Source of the DNA: Trichomonas vaginalis G3
Taxonomy: Eukaryota; Parabasalia; Trichomonadida; Trichomonadidae
DNA length: 64,000 nt
Direction of reading: 5' to 3'
NCBI RefSeq assembly: GCF_026262505.1
Contig: NC_067207.1
Span: forward strand, 9,640,082-9,704,081
The notes below the pieces were generated by a model. That model was not told the origin of the DNA, made no database searches, and saw nothing but the letters and a program-made list of their open reading frames with translations. Each line of letters starts with the position of its first letter. Position 1 is the stretch's first letter. Positions 9,604-20,243 of this stretch are shown in pieces. The position numbers and the translations under genes are program-made.

Positions 9604-11090
9604 TAAGGATGTCAATTTGGAAGAAAAGTGAGAAAATTCCTAAAATTCTAAAAATGAATTTTCCAAACGTACTTTTTTATCTCATTTTTTTGATTTTGAA
9701 AAAAATTTGGAGAGAAGAACTCTTCGTTTTTGAATTTTGTCACGATGATGGTTTAAAGTATATTAGACACATGTATTGATATTACTATTTTTGTATATTT
9801 TGAGAGAAAATCCCTAAAAAGTGAGAAAATCCGAGACGGTTTGAGAAAATATATAAACTATTGAAAATTTGAATTAAACTTCTAATTTGGAAAAAAGAAA
9901 TTTGGAAAGAAGAAAATTCAAAAATCGAGATTTAGACTCAGTATCAAATGGAGAACAAAATGTTTCTTCATATGAAGGAAAAATTTTCTTGAGAAGAAAT
10001 AGAGTTTTTAAAATTTTATTGTATGTAATGAAATAAACAAATATTAAATTATTTTTTGATAACAAGAAAATTCCCAACAGAAAATATTTGAGACAAAGAA
10101 AAAAGAAAATTGAAAAATATTACTCTCCTTTACATTTCATGAGATTTTCAATTTATTTTTATAAAATTGACAATTTTATACGTTTAGATGAAAATAAGTG
10201 ATTTTGCTTGAAATAAAAATTATTGTTTGTTTACAGCTATCAAATATATTTTTGCTATTTTGATTAAAATTTGTTAATCAAATTAATAATTTTTTTCTAA
10301 ATATCTTAAATATCTGGATCACTCACTGATACGATAAATTAAACGATAAAAATAATACAAACTCAACTAAGTTTCCTGTCTTTCAACCAAAAAATATTAT
10401 GCAATTTAAATTAAATTGTTTATTCAAAGATAAAACAAAGATAAAGTAATTATAATTATCATATACTTTATGAATAACTCTCTAATTGGATAAGATTTTC
10501 GTACAAATATTTTTATTAATATCGATAAGAATATGTTTACCTACTATCACCATATGTCGATAAACGAGAGTAGAGTGATTTTTATCATCGAAACTTTTTA
10601 AAAGCTGCAAGCTGGAAGTAAAAATCTTGTTTTTTTTTCTGAGTTAGTTGTAGAACTATTGATTCCCGAGTTATCATTGTGATGTAGAAGGATGTCAATG
10701 TACTGACTGAAGGATATGAAGTGAATTGAATTTTATTGAATTTCAATTTGATCAAATTTGTTGAAATTATATGAATGTGTCAACATCTGTATCACTCTCC
10801 TTCACTTCTTCCCTATTTTTTCGAGAACGAAGCTAGCTCAGCTTTCGCTGAGCGAATTGACACTTTTCATGCCCTAAACGTACATACTCTCAAATTTATC
10901 GAAAAAATAATACTACCTAAACTCGTATATTCTTATTTTAAATATGATATTATCCTTATATTCCACACTAGAATATATTTAAATCAACTTTTAAAAAAGT
11001 TCGAATCCTGCGCGTCTCACTTTTAAAATTTTCCAAATGGAAAATTATATTCTCCTAAAACGAAAACAATTTTCCGAATTGACATCCTTA
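9604..11090. mobile_element. 1.48-kb non-autonomous DNA element, copy 2 (7-bp TSD)
   Basis: Same element and orientation as at 2616-4099, differing by only a few substitutions and short indels over 1.48 kb. It starts TAAGGATGTCAATTTGGAA and ends GAATTGACATCCTTA, with ATGAAGC duplicated on both sides (9597-9603 and 11091-11097). No transposase is encoded. High identity and intact duplications indicate recent activity, presumably driven by an autonomous copy elsewhere. The pair forms direct repeats around the adenylate cyclase gene. Confidence 0.88.
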
Positions 11091-11097
11091 ATGAAGC

Positions 11098-12384
11098 CTG
11101 TTAGAAAATTTCAGAAAGTTATTGAAAAATTGAAAGGAAATTTTCAGAGCTTACGCTTCGATAACAAAATAAATGTATTCATTATCAAAATACAATCTAA
11201 AAACTCCAGAAATATTTAAAAATAATTAATGATATCTGAATATAGAAAAAATTTACACTAACCAAATAAGATATCGATACCTAGTACCAAAAATTAGTTT
11301 TATTTTAACCAACTTTGCCATCACGATATATCTATTTTAAGTACTGGCGTGCTGTTGTCCATTCAAATCAGTTCGAACATAATCAATTCAATTTCTTTTT
11401 TTGAATGATTCGAGTAAAATTGAATTTATTGAATAGAAAAATGCTATATTAGCATTTCATATTGTTATTTAAACTATATTTTGTAGTTTGCATTTTTAAT
11501 TTATATTTCAATTTGTTTCCTCGATTTCAATACCAATCTTCTCTACTTTTGAGGAAATTGTATGAATCAAAAGGTAATGAGAGCAATAGTATTTTTACTA
11601 GAATATGGAATATTCATAAGGAATAATGAGAATTATTCACTAGATCGCTGGCCATATATGATTAATTCATAAATGAAGCATGAATATTATTTTTATCCGA
11701 TTGTCAAGAGGTATTCGAAGAATGTGCATGAAAAGCACATAATCTCATTTTCAGATTTTTGTAATTATATAATTAATGAATTCTAATTACGATAAAAAGC
11801 TGCCATGAATAGTTTTAGATAAAAAACTATTTGTTAATGGTTCTTAATTCATTGATAATGTTGGCCAATAATCGACAGATTAATTCAGAAGAATTCCAAT
11901 AGAAAACTGAGATATTAATAGTTACTAAGTCTTTTTAGTGAATTTTTCTTTCTCTTAAAGATATTATTCAGATTTCATTCTAGTTTGATCAATGCATATC
12001 CATGATTAGAATTTCAATCTAAGCATACCAAATAAAAGTCAGAATAGTACTCTATCAAAAGCTTTTAATAATGAATAATTTTATCAGATCTTAAAGGTCT
12101 TTGTTTGAAGGCTGATATATCAAGGCAAACTACATAGATAATGTGTGTTGAAAGTTTTCATACGTTTATGAAATTTAGTTGCGACGAGCTCTTTATTCAA
12201 TGAAATAGAAAAATTGAAAGAAAAATCTATTCAATTTTCTAAATTAAATATTTTATGTAACGTTCCAACTTTATTATAATTTGAATGATAATAATAATGG
12301 TAATTTATTGGGATTTCATACATCTATCTCACAAAAAGTCGAGTTGACTCCATTGAAAAATTAAGTTTACAAAAAAATATTAAA
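11098..12384. repeat. Intergenic tract with a train of short hairpins
   Basis: No gene is seen. Between 11516 and 11831 there are consecutive stem-loops with arms of 6-9 bp: TTTCCTC/GAGGAAA (11516-11557), a CTAG-ended palindrome (11598-11643), ATTCAT/ATGAAT (11665-11685), ATGTGC/GCACAT (11722-11740), GTAATTA/TAATTAC (11761-11790) and AATAGTTTT/AAAACTATT (11808-11831). Centres are about 44-84 bases apart. The rest is plain AT-rich DNA up to the proline-rich gene. Confidence 0.5.
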
Positions 12385-14289
12385 ATGTCAGTACCTCCGC
12401 CACCCCCACCGCCTTCACTCCCTGCACCACCACCTCCACCGCCTCCAGGCACACCAAATCATGGAGGTGGAGGAGGATTGGTTAAACCAACTGATGATGC
12501 GTTGCAGGCAATGATCGCAAAGAGAAAAGCTAACGCAGCAAAGAAGCCAGCAAATCCACCTCCTGAAAAGCCACCTCCAAAGAAAGCTGCAGGACCAATG
12601 GATTTGAATTCTTTACTTAAAGCAAGATTCAACAAGAATAAAGCTCCTGAACCAGCCCCACAACCAGCACCAGAACCTGCTCCTGCACCTGCCGCTCCAG
12701 AGCCAGCTCCTAAACCTCAACCAGCAGCTCCACCACCAGCTCAACCTGCCCCACCACCATCTCTTCCTCCTCCACAAGCAAGCCAGCCTTTGGCTCCTCC
12801 ACCAGCAAAACCACCAATACCACCACCAAAATCGAATAACCATGTCCCTCCTCCACCAGCAATTCCTCCATCTCCACCAATACGCCCTCCGGAGTCACCT
12901 GAGAGAGAAACAAAGCCCGCTGTAAAGCCAAAGAAAGAATACTTTACAAACGCTCAAGGAAGAAGGAAGGTACTTTTCCATTCGGACTCTGAGTATTACT
13001 CAGACGAATTCTACTATTCAGATGATGAGCTTAAAGAAGAAATCAAGAAGAGAGAAGAGCGTGCAATACAAAGGGAAGTTGAAGAAAAGAAGAAGAAGGA
13101 AGAACGTCCTCCAGTTGTCATACAAGTTTCCCCGCCAAAGGAAATCAAAGAAGAGGAAGAGCCTCAGGAAAAAGAACCGGAGCAGGAACCCAAAGAAGCA
13201 TATGTTCCTCCACCAAAACCAAAGAAACAGAAAGTAAGGCAAACACAAGAAACAGATGAAGTCGAGCAAACAGCAGATGGCAGAGTCAAACTTCCGATCT
13301 TTGAGTCGAGCTACAGAAAAGTCAGTAACGAGTTCAATATTCAAAATATTTTCACACCATTTGTTAAACAGCGCGATGAGATGCACAGACATGCAGAGAA
13401 TGCAGTTAATGCATTCTTAAAAGATCCTCAGATGACAATGGATGAATATACCAATGCAATCCATGAGTTTGTGACAGTGTTCCAACGTAACATTATCACA
13501 GCTTCCAAAGATTTCCAAGAAAATATTGCAACAAGTATCGAAATGGTCCAAAAGCTTGGGGAACAAGTTGACAAAGTCAGAAATAGCTTTGAAATTGCCC
13601 GCCAAGATGAATTGGAAATCTGTCTTCAAAGTTTTACTCAGCCATATCCAAAAGTAGAAAAGAATTCAATCCCAGACTTCATCAAACCACGTCCACATAG
13701 CTCTATTTACGTTTGTTTACCGGGTGTTGGCATTAAAATGAACAACCTCCAAGAGTTTTGCATAGATCTCAATACAGCAGGTCCAGAAGATCTCATTAAG
13801 ACACTTCCTCCAGAAGGAGAAATTCCGGATTTCTTCTCTACACCATTCAACTACTTTGATCTCGGCGAGTCTGTCGATATGAAGGATCCATTCGAGTCAG
13901 AAAATATCGTCGAGACAAGGAAGAATATTAGGCCGTCATCCAACACAAGAACAGGATATGATGATGAAGCGCTTGTCAATGCTGGTGAAGCACCCCCTCC
14001 ACCATCAGCACCTGGTGCTGGAATCCCTCCACCGCCCCCGGTCCCAGGAAATGCCCCTCCTCCACCACCGCCCCCACCTCCGCCTCCTGGAGCCGGTGCT
14101 CCGCCACCGCCACCTCCTCCTGGTCCTGGCCTTGCACCTCCCCCGCCAAAAGCTGGAGGCTCATCTTCACCACCTGCAGGAGGCCTCGTAAAACCAACCG
14201 ATGATGCTCTTCAGGCTATGATTGAAAGGAGAAAGAAGACAGCAAACAAAGTGAAGCCACCAGAACCAAAACTTCTCTTCCAGAAGTAA
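12385..14289 (+). CDS. Proline-rich, WH2-like cytoskeletal protein
   Basis: 634 residues. Two polyproline blocks (1-25 and about 530-595) are of the kind that binds profilin or SH3/EVH1 domains. The motif GLVKPTDDALQAMI followed by a basic run occurs twice, at residues 31-49 and 600-618, right after each polyproline block. A third short basic helix, DLNSLLKARFNKNK, is near 73-86. These resemble WH2-type actin-binding helices, but the LKKV signature is not clear. Residues 180-290 are acidic, Tyr- and Lys/Glu-rich; residues 305-450 are helical and probably coiled coil (MHRHAENAVNAFL, ENIATSIEMVQKLGEQVDKV). There is no FH2 domain, so it is not a formin. Likely an actin-assembly regulator of the WASP/WIP kind; the exact family is not recognised. 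Confidence 0.7.
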   Translation: MSVPPPPPPPSLPAPPPPPPPGTPNHGGGGGLVKPTDDALQAMIAKRKANAAKKPANPPPEKPPPKKAAGPMDLNSLLKARFNKNKAPEPAPQPAPEPAPAPAAPEPAPKPQPAAPPPAQPAPPPSLPPPQASQPLAPPPAKPPIPPPKSNNHVPPPPAIPPSPPIRPPESPERETKPAVKPKKEYFTNAQGRRKVLFHSDSEYYSDEFYYSDDELKEEIKKREERAIQREVEEKKKKEERPPVVIQVSPPKEIKEEEEPQEKEPEQEPKEAYVPPPKPKKQKVRQTQETDEVEQTADGRVKLPIFESSYRKVSNEFNIQNIFTPFVKQRDEMHRHAENAVNAFLKDPQMTMDEYTNAIHEFVTVFQRNIITASKDFQENIATSIEMVQKLGEQVDKVRNSFEIARQDELEICLQSFTQPYPKVEKNSIPDFIKPRPHSSIYVCLPGVGIKMNNLQEFCIDLNTAGPEDLIKTLPPEGEIPDFFSTPFNYFDLGESVDMKDPFESENIVETRKNIRPSSNTRTGYDDEALVNAGEAPPPPSAPGAGIPPPPPVPGNAPPPPPPPPPPPGAGAPPPPPPPGPGLAPPPPKAGGSSSPPAGGLVKPTDDALQAMIERRKKTANKVKPPEPKLLFQK

Positions 14290-15540
14290 ACACCTCCATT
14301 AATTTCAGTTATAAACGCATTTTTTTTAATTGAGATCTCATATAAATCTAAATTAGGGATTTTAGTGTTAGGATTGTCATTAAATTGTTAATATAATAAT
14401 TACCAAGTATATTTATTGGCAAAAATACTGAAATTAATGTTGAAATGAAATTAAAAACTTTATTTGATCAAATTGATACCAATATCATAGTGCACTATGA
14501 TAAATATAATATAATCCAAATCAATTGTCTCGGAAAATAATAATTGAAAATATGAATTTTAAAACTTAATATTAGATGAAAATTCATCTGTTTCCTATTA
14601 AATCGATGCAATTGATGAACTTTAAACCAATTCAGGAAAATGAGATAACAAATTAATTTCTCTTCGACTTCTGATATTAATTAACTTACAAATGTGATAT
14701 TCACATGCTTGAAATAAATATCTCAAAATGTAAAGATAGGAAATAGATAGATTTTTATTCTCTAATAATGAAATTCTATTTTTGGCTTTGCAGGATGAAA
14801 TACATTGTTCTGCATATTGTTTATATTTCATCGATTGCATACCTGTCTTGATTCTCGATGTGCTCTCGACACTTTTATTGCCGATAAAAATAATCGTTCA
14901 TTATTATCCCTTCTGCACAGGTTATGCTTCTCTTGGTATATCTGGATTGGTGCAAACTGGGGAGATATGAACTGTGAACTTTCAGGCACGTATAAAACAC
15001 ATTTATGCGTTGCTCGATAATTCACAAACAATTTTCTTACTTTTAGTGCAATAGCAAGGTAATTTTGTGCGATCCACATGCTCTAGATTATTGTATCAGC
15101 AAAATTTTGTCAATTGCTGAGCATTTTTTTGAATTTTTTTTAAAACAATGAAGCAAATATTGAAAGTTATTCAATATCATTAGTATATGTCATCATGATC
15201 TACTTGTAGGCAAATATTATTTGCGTATTTCGCTTTGAATCGTATTTTTTCTGATCAATATTAGCAATTTTATTTGTAATGCATCGATCATCTTGTTACT
15301 TTTAAATTAAGATTGTACGTAAGTATGGTTATCTTATGATTGTAAATGGCTAAGTTTTCTTTTGGATCAAATGGAAATGAATAATAATTCTAATCTTTTT
15401 GTAGTTAATTGTGTTTGGATTGGTATTAAAACGGAATTAGACTTTTGGGCATAATGATTGCTGCTTGATTTTGCTAAATTCTGAAAAATAATATGCAAAA
15501 TTTTGTGTTTCTTATATAAAAAATATGATCAAATAATTTC
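14290..15540. other. Intergenic, palindrome-rich
   Basis: No convincing gene; short ORFs near 14622-15079 overlap on both strands and have no recognisable product. It contains a perfect 20-bp palindrome (14483-14502), AGATGAA/TTCATCT (14574-14589), TGTGATATTCACA near 14693, and a longer stem-loop GATGAAATA/TATTTCATC (14794-14832). These may mark 3' ends or decayed hairpin repeats. Confidence 0.4.
14483..14502. repeat. Perfect 20-bp palindrome
   Basis: TATCATAGTGCACTATGATA reads the same on both strands with no loop. It lies about 190 bases after the stop of the proline-rich gene. Confidence 0.8.
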
Positions 15541-16032
15541 CTACGTAAATGTAGGGAAATTGTCTATAGAGAAATTTCCAGAAGAAGGTAAAAGTAAAAA
15601 ATCATCAAATGGCTGATAAGTTGGTGCAGTAATTGCGGATAAAGTAGCTATTACTCTCAGAGTTATAACTTTGCAAGCTGAATTCATTGCATGATATAAA
15701 GGAAAAGAGAATTGCTTTGGACTTCCTATTGGCATGCTATATAAGCCTATTCTTGATCTTGCAACTGGTCGTATTCCTTGCCCATTTAATTGAAATGAGC
15801 ATAATGTAAAATATAAATAGGATTTTCCTATGTCATGGAACTCCAAACATAGGCGAAATGGAAACTCCCACTGCGGTTTATCTGAAAATGCTACTTGATT
15901 TGTGCTGAATGGCTGTGGTGCTCCATCACATGAAACAACTAGCCACATGCCATTTTCTACTTCATTACTGCTCCATATATAGTCTCCATCCTTGATAACT
16001 ATATCAAGAATCCATGTTTTATTCGGCAGCAT
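15541..16032 (-). CDS. Small beta-rich protein, possibly C2-like
   Basis: 163 residues from an ATG. The pattern of alternating strands (TWILDIVIKDGDYIW, MWLVVSCDG, FPFRLCLEFHDIGKSYLYFTLCSFQL, SRIGLYSMPIG) recalls a C2 or NT-C2 sandwich as found in lipid-binding or cytoskeletal proteins, but I see no calcium-binding aspartate set. No membrane segment or signal peptide. It is separated by about 150 bases from the gene at 16179 on the same strand. The C2 assignment is tentative; it could be an unrelated beta protein. Confidence 0.6.
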   Translation of the reverse strand: MLPNKTWILDIVIKDGDYIWSSNEVENGMWLVVSCDGAPQPFSTNQVAFSDKPQWEFPFRLCLEFHDIGKSYLYFTLCSFQLNGQGIRPVARSRIGLYSMPIGSPKQFSFPLYHAMNSACKVITLRVIATLSAITAPTYQPFDDFLLLPSSGNFSIDNFPTFT

Positions 16033-16178
16033 AAATTACTTGGCGGATTCGGATAATTTACAAGGATTGAAATAAATTTAAGATTTATTGATTTTTGAAA
16101 TGCTCTTGGGGAAAGTAATAAATACATTGAATCTGAAATATAAAAAATATAAAATTGAAACAAAAAAATAAATACAAT

Positions 16179-17363
16179 TTATTCAAGCATTTCAAATGAA
16201 TCAGGATTAAGCTTATCCATAAAATGTGCTACGCATAGACGAGCTGCTCTCCACTCTTTCAGTTCATCACCGACAAACCAAGTTGATTTGTCTTCTCCAG
16301 CGAACTGAATGATTTCATCCATTGCGGATTCGGGAGTTACAACACGAGGCTTCTCAACAACCAATGGTTTGTCCTCTGGAACAACAAATGAAGGGAGAAA
16401 TTGTTCTTCTTGAATTTCGGCCCAATTGCACTCTCCATTGATGTCTAAGCCTTGTCTGAGCTCTTTGCCAAACTCAAAGTGGGAATCTTCCTTATTTGTG
16501 ACTGATCTGTTAACTATATTTATTAAATCTTCTCCAGGAAGGTCCATGGCCTGGGAGAATTGAAGTACGTATTTTTTGTATTCTTCTGCATCATGGGAAT
16601 GTATTAATCCTTCAAGAGCTAAAATTAAACAAAGATCTAAGCCATTATGCATTGAATCTATATTTTCTGCACACGAGGAAGGTCGTGGTGGTAGCCTAAC
16701 TAATGTTTTATGATTCTGAGGAATTGGTTGCTTTTCTAAGAAATCAAGAATTTGCTTTGATTCAAATTCAGTAAATTCCTTTGTAGCCATCTTCATTATA
16801 CTTGCAGATAGTAAATCACCTTCACTAACTGATGTTTGAAGTGTTGTTTTTCCTGAAAATTTAAATGGAGGGAAAATTCTTGCTGCGACGATGTAAATTC
16901 TTCCAGCAAGAAGGGATAAACGTTTAGATCTTAACAGTTTCGATTCATTGTCTATTAATTGCTTAGAAGTTAAACTATCTGGAAATTCGAAATCGGTCGC
17001 TGGTAAAGTACATGTTTCGATCTTTTCAATAATTCTAATGAATGTAGAAGCTGATAAATTTTGGAAATTTGAAAGTGCTTCTGATTTTCTTTCTAATGTT
17101 TCGACTAAAGATTCGATATTTTCTGAATTTGAAATTCTAAGCCAAAAAACTAAAAATGTATCAATGTTCGATGGTTGATTATCAACAATATATTCGAAAA
17201 ATTCTGATATAGCTTTTATATCGTTCTGTGTAGCATTTTTACTTATAATGTAAGCAATTACACCCGATGGTTTAGCTTTAAACTCATCAGTGGAGTATAT
17301 TTCCTCATAAATGTTCTCATGACCACTTGTAATGATCTTTTCAATTTTAGGAAAACACTCCAT
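16179..17363 (-). CDS. Hypothetical helical protein
   Basis: 394 residues from an ATG, product not recognised. It is mostly amphipathic helix (FFEYIVDNQPSNIDTFLVFWLRISN, SLVETLERKSEALSNFQNLSASTFIRIIEKIE) with a loop-rich, acidic C-terminal third. No membrane segment, signal peptide or metal motif is visible. The amino-acid composition is ordinary and the frame is fully open, so it is a real gene. The helical-repeat look would suit a scaffold or trafficking protein, but that is a guess. Confidence 0.75.
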   Translation of the reverse strand: MECFPKIEKIITSGHENIYEEIYSTDEFKAKPSGVIAYIISKNATQNDIKAISEFFEYIVDNQPSNIDTFLVFWLRISNSENIESLVETLERKSEALSNFQNLSASTFIRIIEKIETCTLPATDFEFPDSLTSKQLIDNESKLLRSKRLSLLAGRIYIVAARIFPPFKFSGKTTLQTSVSEGDLLSASIMKMATKEFTEFESKQILDFLEKQPIPQNHKTLVRLPPRPSSCAENIDSMHNGLDLCLILALEGLIHSHDAEEYKKYVLQFSQAMDLPGEDLINIVNRSVTNKEDSHFEFGKELRQGLDINGECNWAEIQEEQFLPSFVVPEDKPLVVEKPRVVTPESAMDEIIQFAGEDKSTWFVGDELKEWRAARLCVAHFMDKLNPDSFEMLE

Positions 17364-17514
17364 TATTATTGACGATTATTTTCAATTCAAAGTAGAAACA
17401 GGTATAAATTTCTTGATATCTTGTTCATAGTGTTAAGATTAATATGTAAATGGGTCAATTTAAGAACAACAAAAGAAAAATGATATGTTTATTAATGATT
17501 GCACGAAAAAATGG

Positions 17515-19857
17515 TTAAAATTTTATTAATTCTCCTTTGAAGTCAAAAACAGTAATACTCAAATAGTCCCGATTCTTTGAATCCTTTCCTGTTTGTGTTA
17601 TTTTGAAAGCAACAAAATAATCATTAGTTTGAAGTGGAAATTCCTTGATTTCATTGAGTTGAAATTCATAGTATTGATTATCTAATACAATAGATGTTCC
17701 ATCTTCTTTGATACCTTCTAGCATCCATCTTCTCAATAAACTACAAGAAAAACCATATGATGATCGTAGAATATATGATTTTGGTTTTAATTTATATCCC
17801 TTTAGATCAGCTTTTACCCATGAATTAGGTTCACTCTTTGTATAGAAATTAGCATTATCTGAATATGAATTTATATTGGATAAATTTCCACCAGCAGATG
17901 AAGCAGTCATTTCCATTTTAATTTCTTTTGAAACTTTTTCTACAATTTTTGGATCAACAAAACTAAAACTATGATTTGATATTTGAAATTGATTTCGAAT
18001 CAAATGTTTTTCGAAAGATGCAATAGTTTGATTTGAAATTTCAAATTTATTTCTTAATTTTGACTGATAATGTTTCAATGTTTCATTATAAATAGTTAAA
18101 AGACTTGATTCATAAGAGTTTTCAACTGAAAAATTATAAATCTCGTCATAAACTTCTGAAGAACAAAATTGTAAATTAAGGGTGCACCCGTATGTACGTT
18201 TATTTGAGAGGAGGAGGATTACCCTCTCAATTTTGAGGGATTCGTTAGTTTATTTTCTCGATGAATATGCAATAAAATTTGATTTTTACCTTATCAATAT
18301 ACTTCATATAATATACACATGTTCATGTAAAAACTTTTTCCCAAAATCCTCAGGAATTAAGGGATTTTTGAATTTTAAGAATTTTTTTCGAATTTTTTCG
18401 AAAAAAAAAATATTTTCAGAACAGCCTTAACGGCTAAGATTTAGGAACAATGTTAAGTATCAAAAAGAAAGGAGGTCTGATATAGACAACATATATCGTT
18501 GAAGGTTGAAAAAATCTCTAATATTTGAGCCCAAAATTTCAAATTTTGATTTTTTGAAAAAAAGAGGCCACCCGTATGTACGTTTATTTGAGAGGAGGAG
18601 GATTATATTTTTGAAAGGGTGAAACATTATGAATATGTTAATTATATAATAATATGTATTATTATAAAAAAGAAAAAATAAAGCACGTTAAAATTTTTCT
18701 TTCTTGATTTTTTACAAAATCTACTTAGAATTATGCAAAATATGACTAAATAATTATAAATTTCAAGTTAAATTTTAATTTTGATAAATAATTTAAATTT
18801 CAAAATATCAAGTTCAGTTCGACTATGTATGTAGTAATTCCTCAATAAAGTGCCAAAACCCTATTAAAATATATGAACATTTTCAACATTTTAATGTTTT
18901 TATTTAAAAATTTGATGGAATATGAGCTTCAAACAATTATTATGTAAATAAAAATAATTAAATATATGTATTTATTCGTATTACAACCGTAGTAAGTCGA
19001 TTCTTCCTTTCTTCTACTGAGTTTTGAATTTGATTTCGAATTGTAAAGAGATTCAAAGGGAAAATACTAGCGGATAAAAACTACCTCCATGAAAGGGTCA
19101 TAATGGAGTCAAGTTGTATTTTTTGATATTTTTTGCTTTTCGAGCCTAAATAGGTAGCCAAGATAATGCCTAAAAATAAGGTTCTAAATTCTGAAGTTTA
19201 CATGATCCTCTCGTGTGCACCCTTAACATAACCAAATAAATCAAATAATGTACTGTCTCTTCTGCAAGTATCTAAAAGTAACAAACATAGTTTGTCTTCA
19301 TTTTCTATTTTCAGTTCTTTTGACTTCAAAATTTTTTCACAAAATTCAAATCCATTTTTCACAAAATTTGTAATGATATCATCATCTTTCAGACTGTAGA
19401 AATGTGATGAGATGTGCTCAATGCATTCATTCATTGTCGTAGAATCGTTTTCGTATGCAGAAATTTCGTACTTCCTAAAAACGTTTTCATTTGTGAGAGA
19501 TTTGTCTGATTTAACATGTTTAGCATATATTTGTATGAGTAGTTGATTTCCAAAATATTTGCCGATTTCGAATATGTCATGATAATGTGCTTCATCTGCT
19601 TCAAATTCAAGTTTTCTTGTTTCAATAAAGTTTGAAAGTATATCAATTGAATCTTGACATGTAATATCTAGATGTGTGTTCAATGATGTGATTGATTTAT
19701 CAATATAATATTTTTCTTTGATTAATTCTGAAAAACAAATCGCTGAAGACTTCTTTGTGTTGATGACTCGATCATTAATATTGATACGCAATGTACCACA
19801 TTCCGTAATAACATGTGCACGCTTTAATTCATTGCACAATTTCGATATTTGCACCAT
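17515..19857 (-). pseudogene. BTB/discoidin-like gene split by a TTAA transposon
   Basis: The 5' part (19857 down to 19223) gives a BTB-like N terminus (TLRININDRVI, ICFSELIKE, IDILSNFIETRKLEFEADEAHYHDIFEIGKYFGN). The 3' part (18179 down to 17515) gives the discoidin-like end (NSWVKADLKGYKLKPKSYILRSS, LSITVFDFKGEL). A 1043-bp element with TTAA on both sides lies exactly between. Both flanks are open, and with a single TTAA the two halves are in the same frame (GTT AAT across the join), so the gene was intact until insertion. The ATG at 19857 is preferred over the GTG 15 bases upstream. Transcripts starting at the promoter would read into the element and stop within ten codons. Paralogue of the gene at 222-1442. 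Confidence 0.85.
18180..19222. mobile_element. 1043-bp non-autonomous Kolobok-type element
   Basis: It begins GGGTGCACCCG and ends CGTGTGCACCC, with TTAA outside both ends (18176-18179 and 19223-19226). The TIR is short (about 8-11 bp). A subterminal CTCTCAATTTTGAG palindrome near 18225 is shared with the elements at 28609 and 31933. A 37-bp segment at 18185-18221 is repeated exactly at 18569-18605. No transposase is encoded. It interrupts a BTB gene and is therefore probably young. Confidence 0.82.
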
Positions 19858-20243
19858 GAAAAAAAAATCCACTTTTTTTTATTGGTGCAAGTCATTATAT
19901 CGGCTCTGGAAAATAGAATCAGCACAGTATGGTGCACTCATAATGAAAATAGTGTGTATTGTGCCATAAACGCAAAGAATCCTACACAATCTAATTCATT
20001 ATCACAAATTTCGCTATCAATTCATTTTTTTTTTCAGTGAAGTAGTCTCAATTTAAATTGAAAGTGTATGAGTTGAAGTGGGGAAAAAATATTGTCATTT
20101 TGATTGTACATTCAGTGATAGTCCGTATGCCTCTAAAACATGAAAAGAAAGAATGAAAGAAAAATAATGCAAAATTAATTAAATCAAACACAAAATAGTA
20201 AATATATTTAAAAAACATAAATAAAAAAATAAATAACATAATA
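19858..20243. other. Intergenic between BTB gene and LRR gene
   Basis: AT-rich sequence with long homopolymer runs and no supported gene. It holds the BTB gene promoter on one side and the 3' end of the HEAT-PH-LRR gene on the other. Confidence 0.4.

Noticed and set aside
12613-12931. Trp- and Val-rich minus-strand frames opposite the proline-rich gene
   Set aside because: Mirror images of the proline codons on the real strand.
12385-14289. Formin
   Set aside because: Polyproline blocks are present, but no FH2 domain; the middle is a charged coiled coil.
14622-15079. Overlapping short frames on both strands
   Set aside because: Mutually overlapping, none with a plausible product; better explained by palindromic intergenic DNA.
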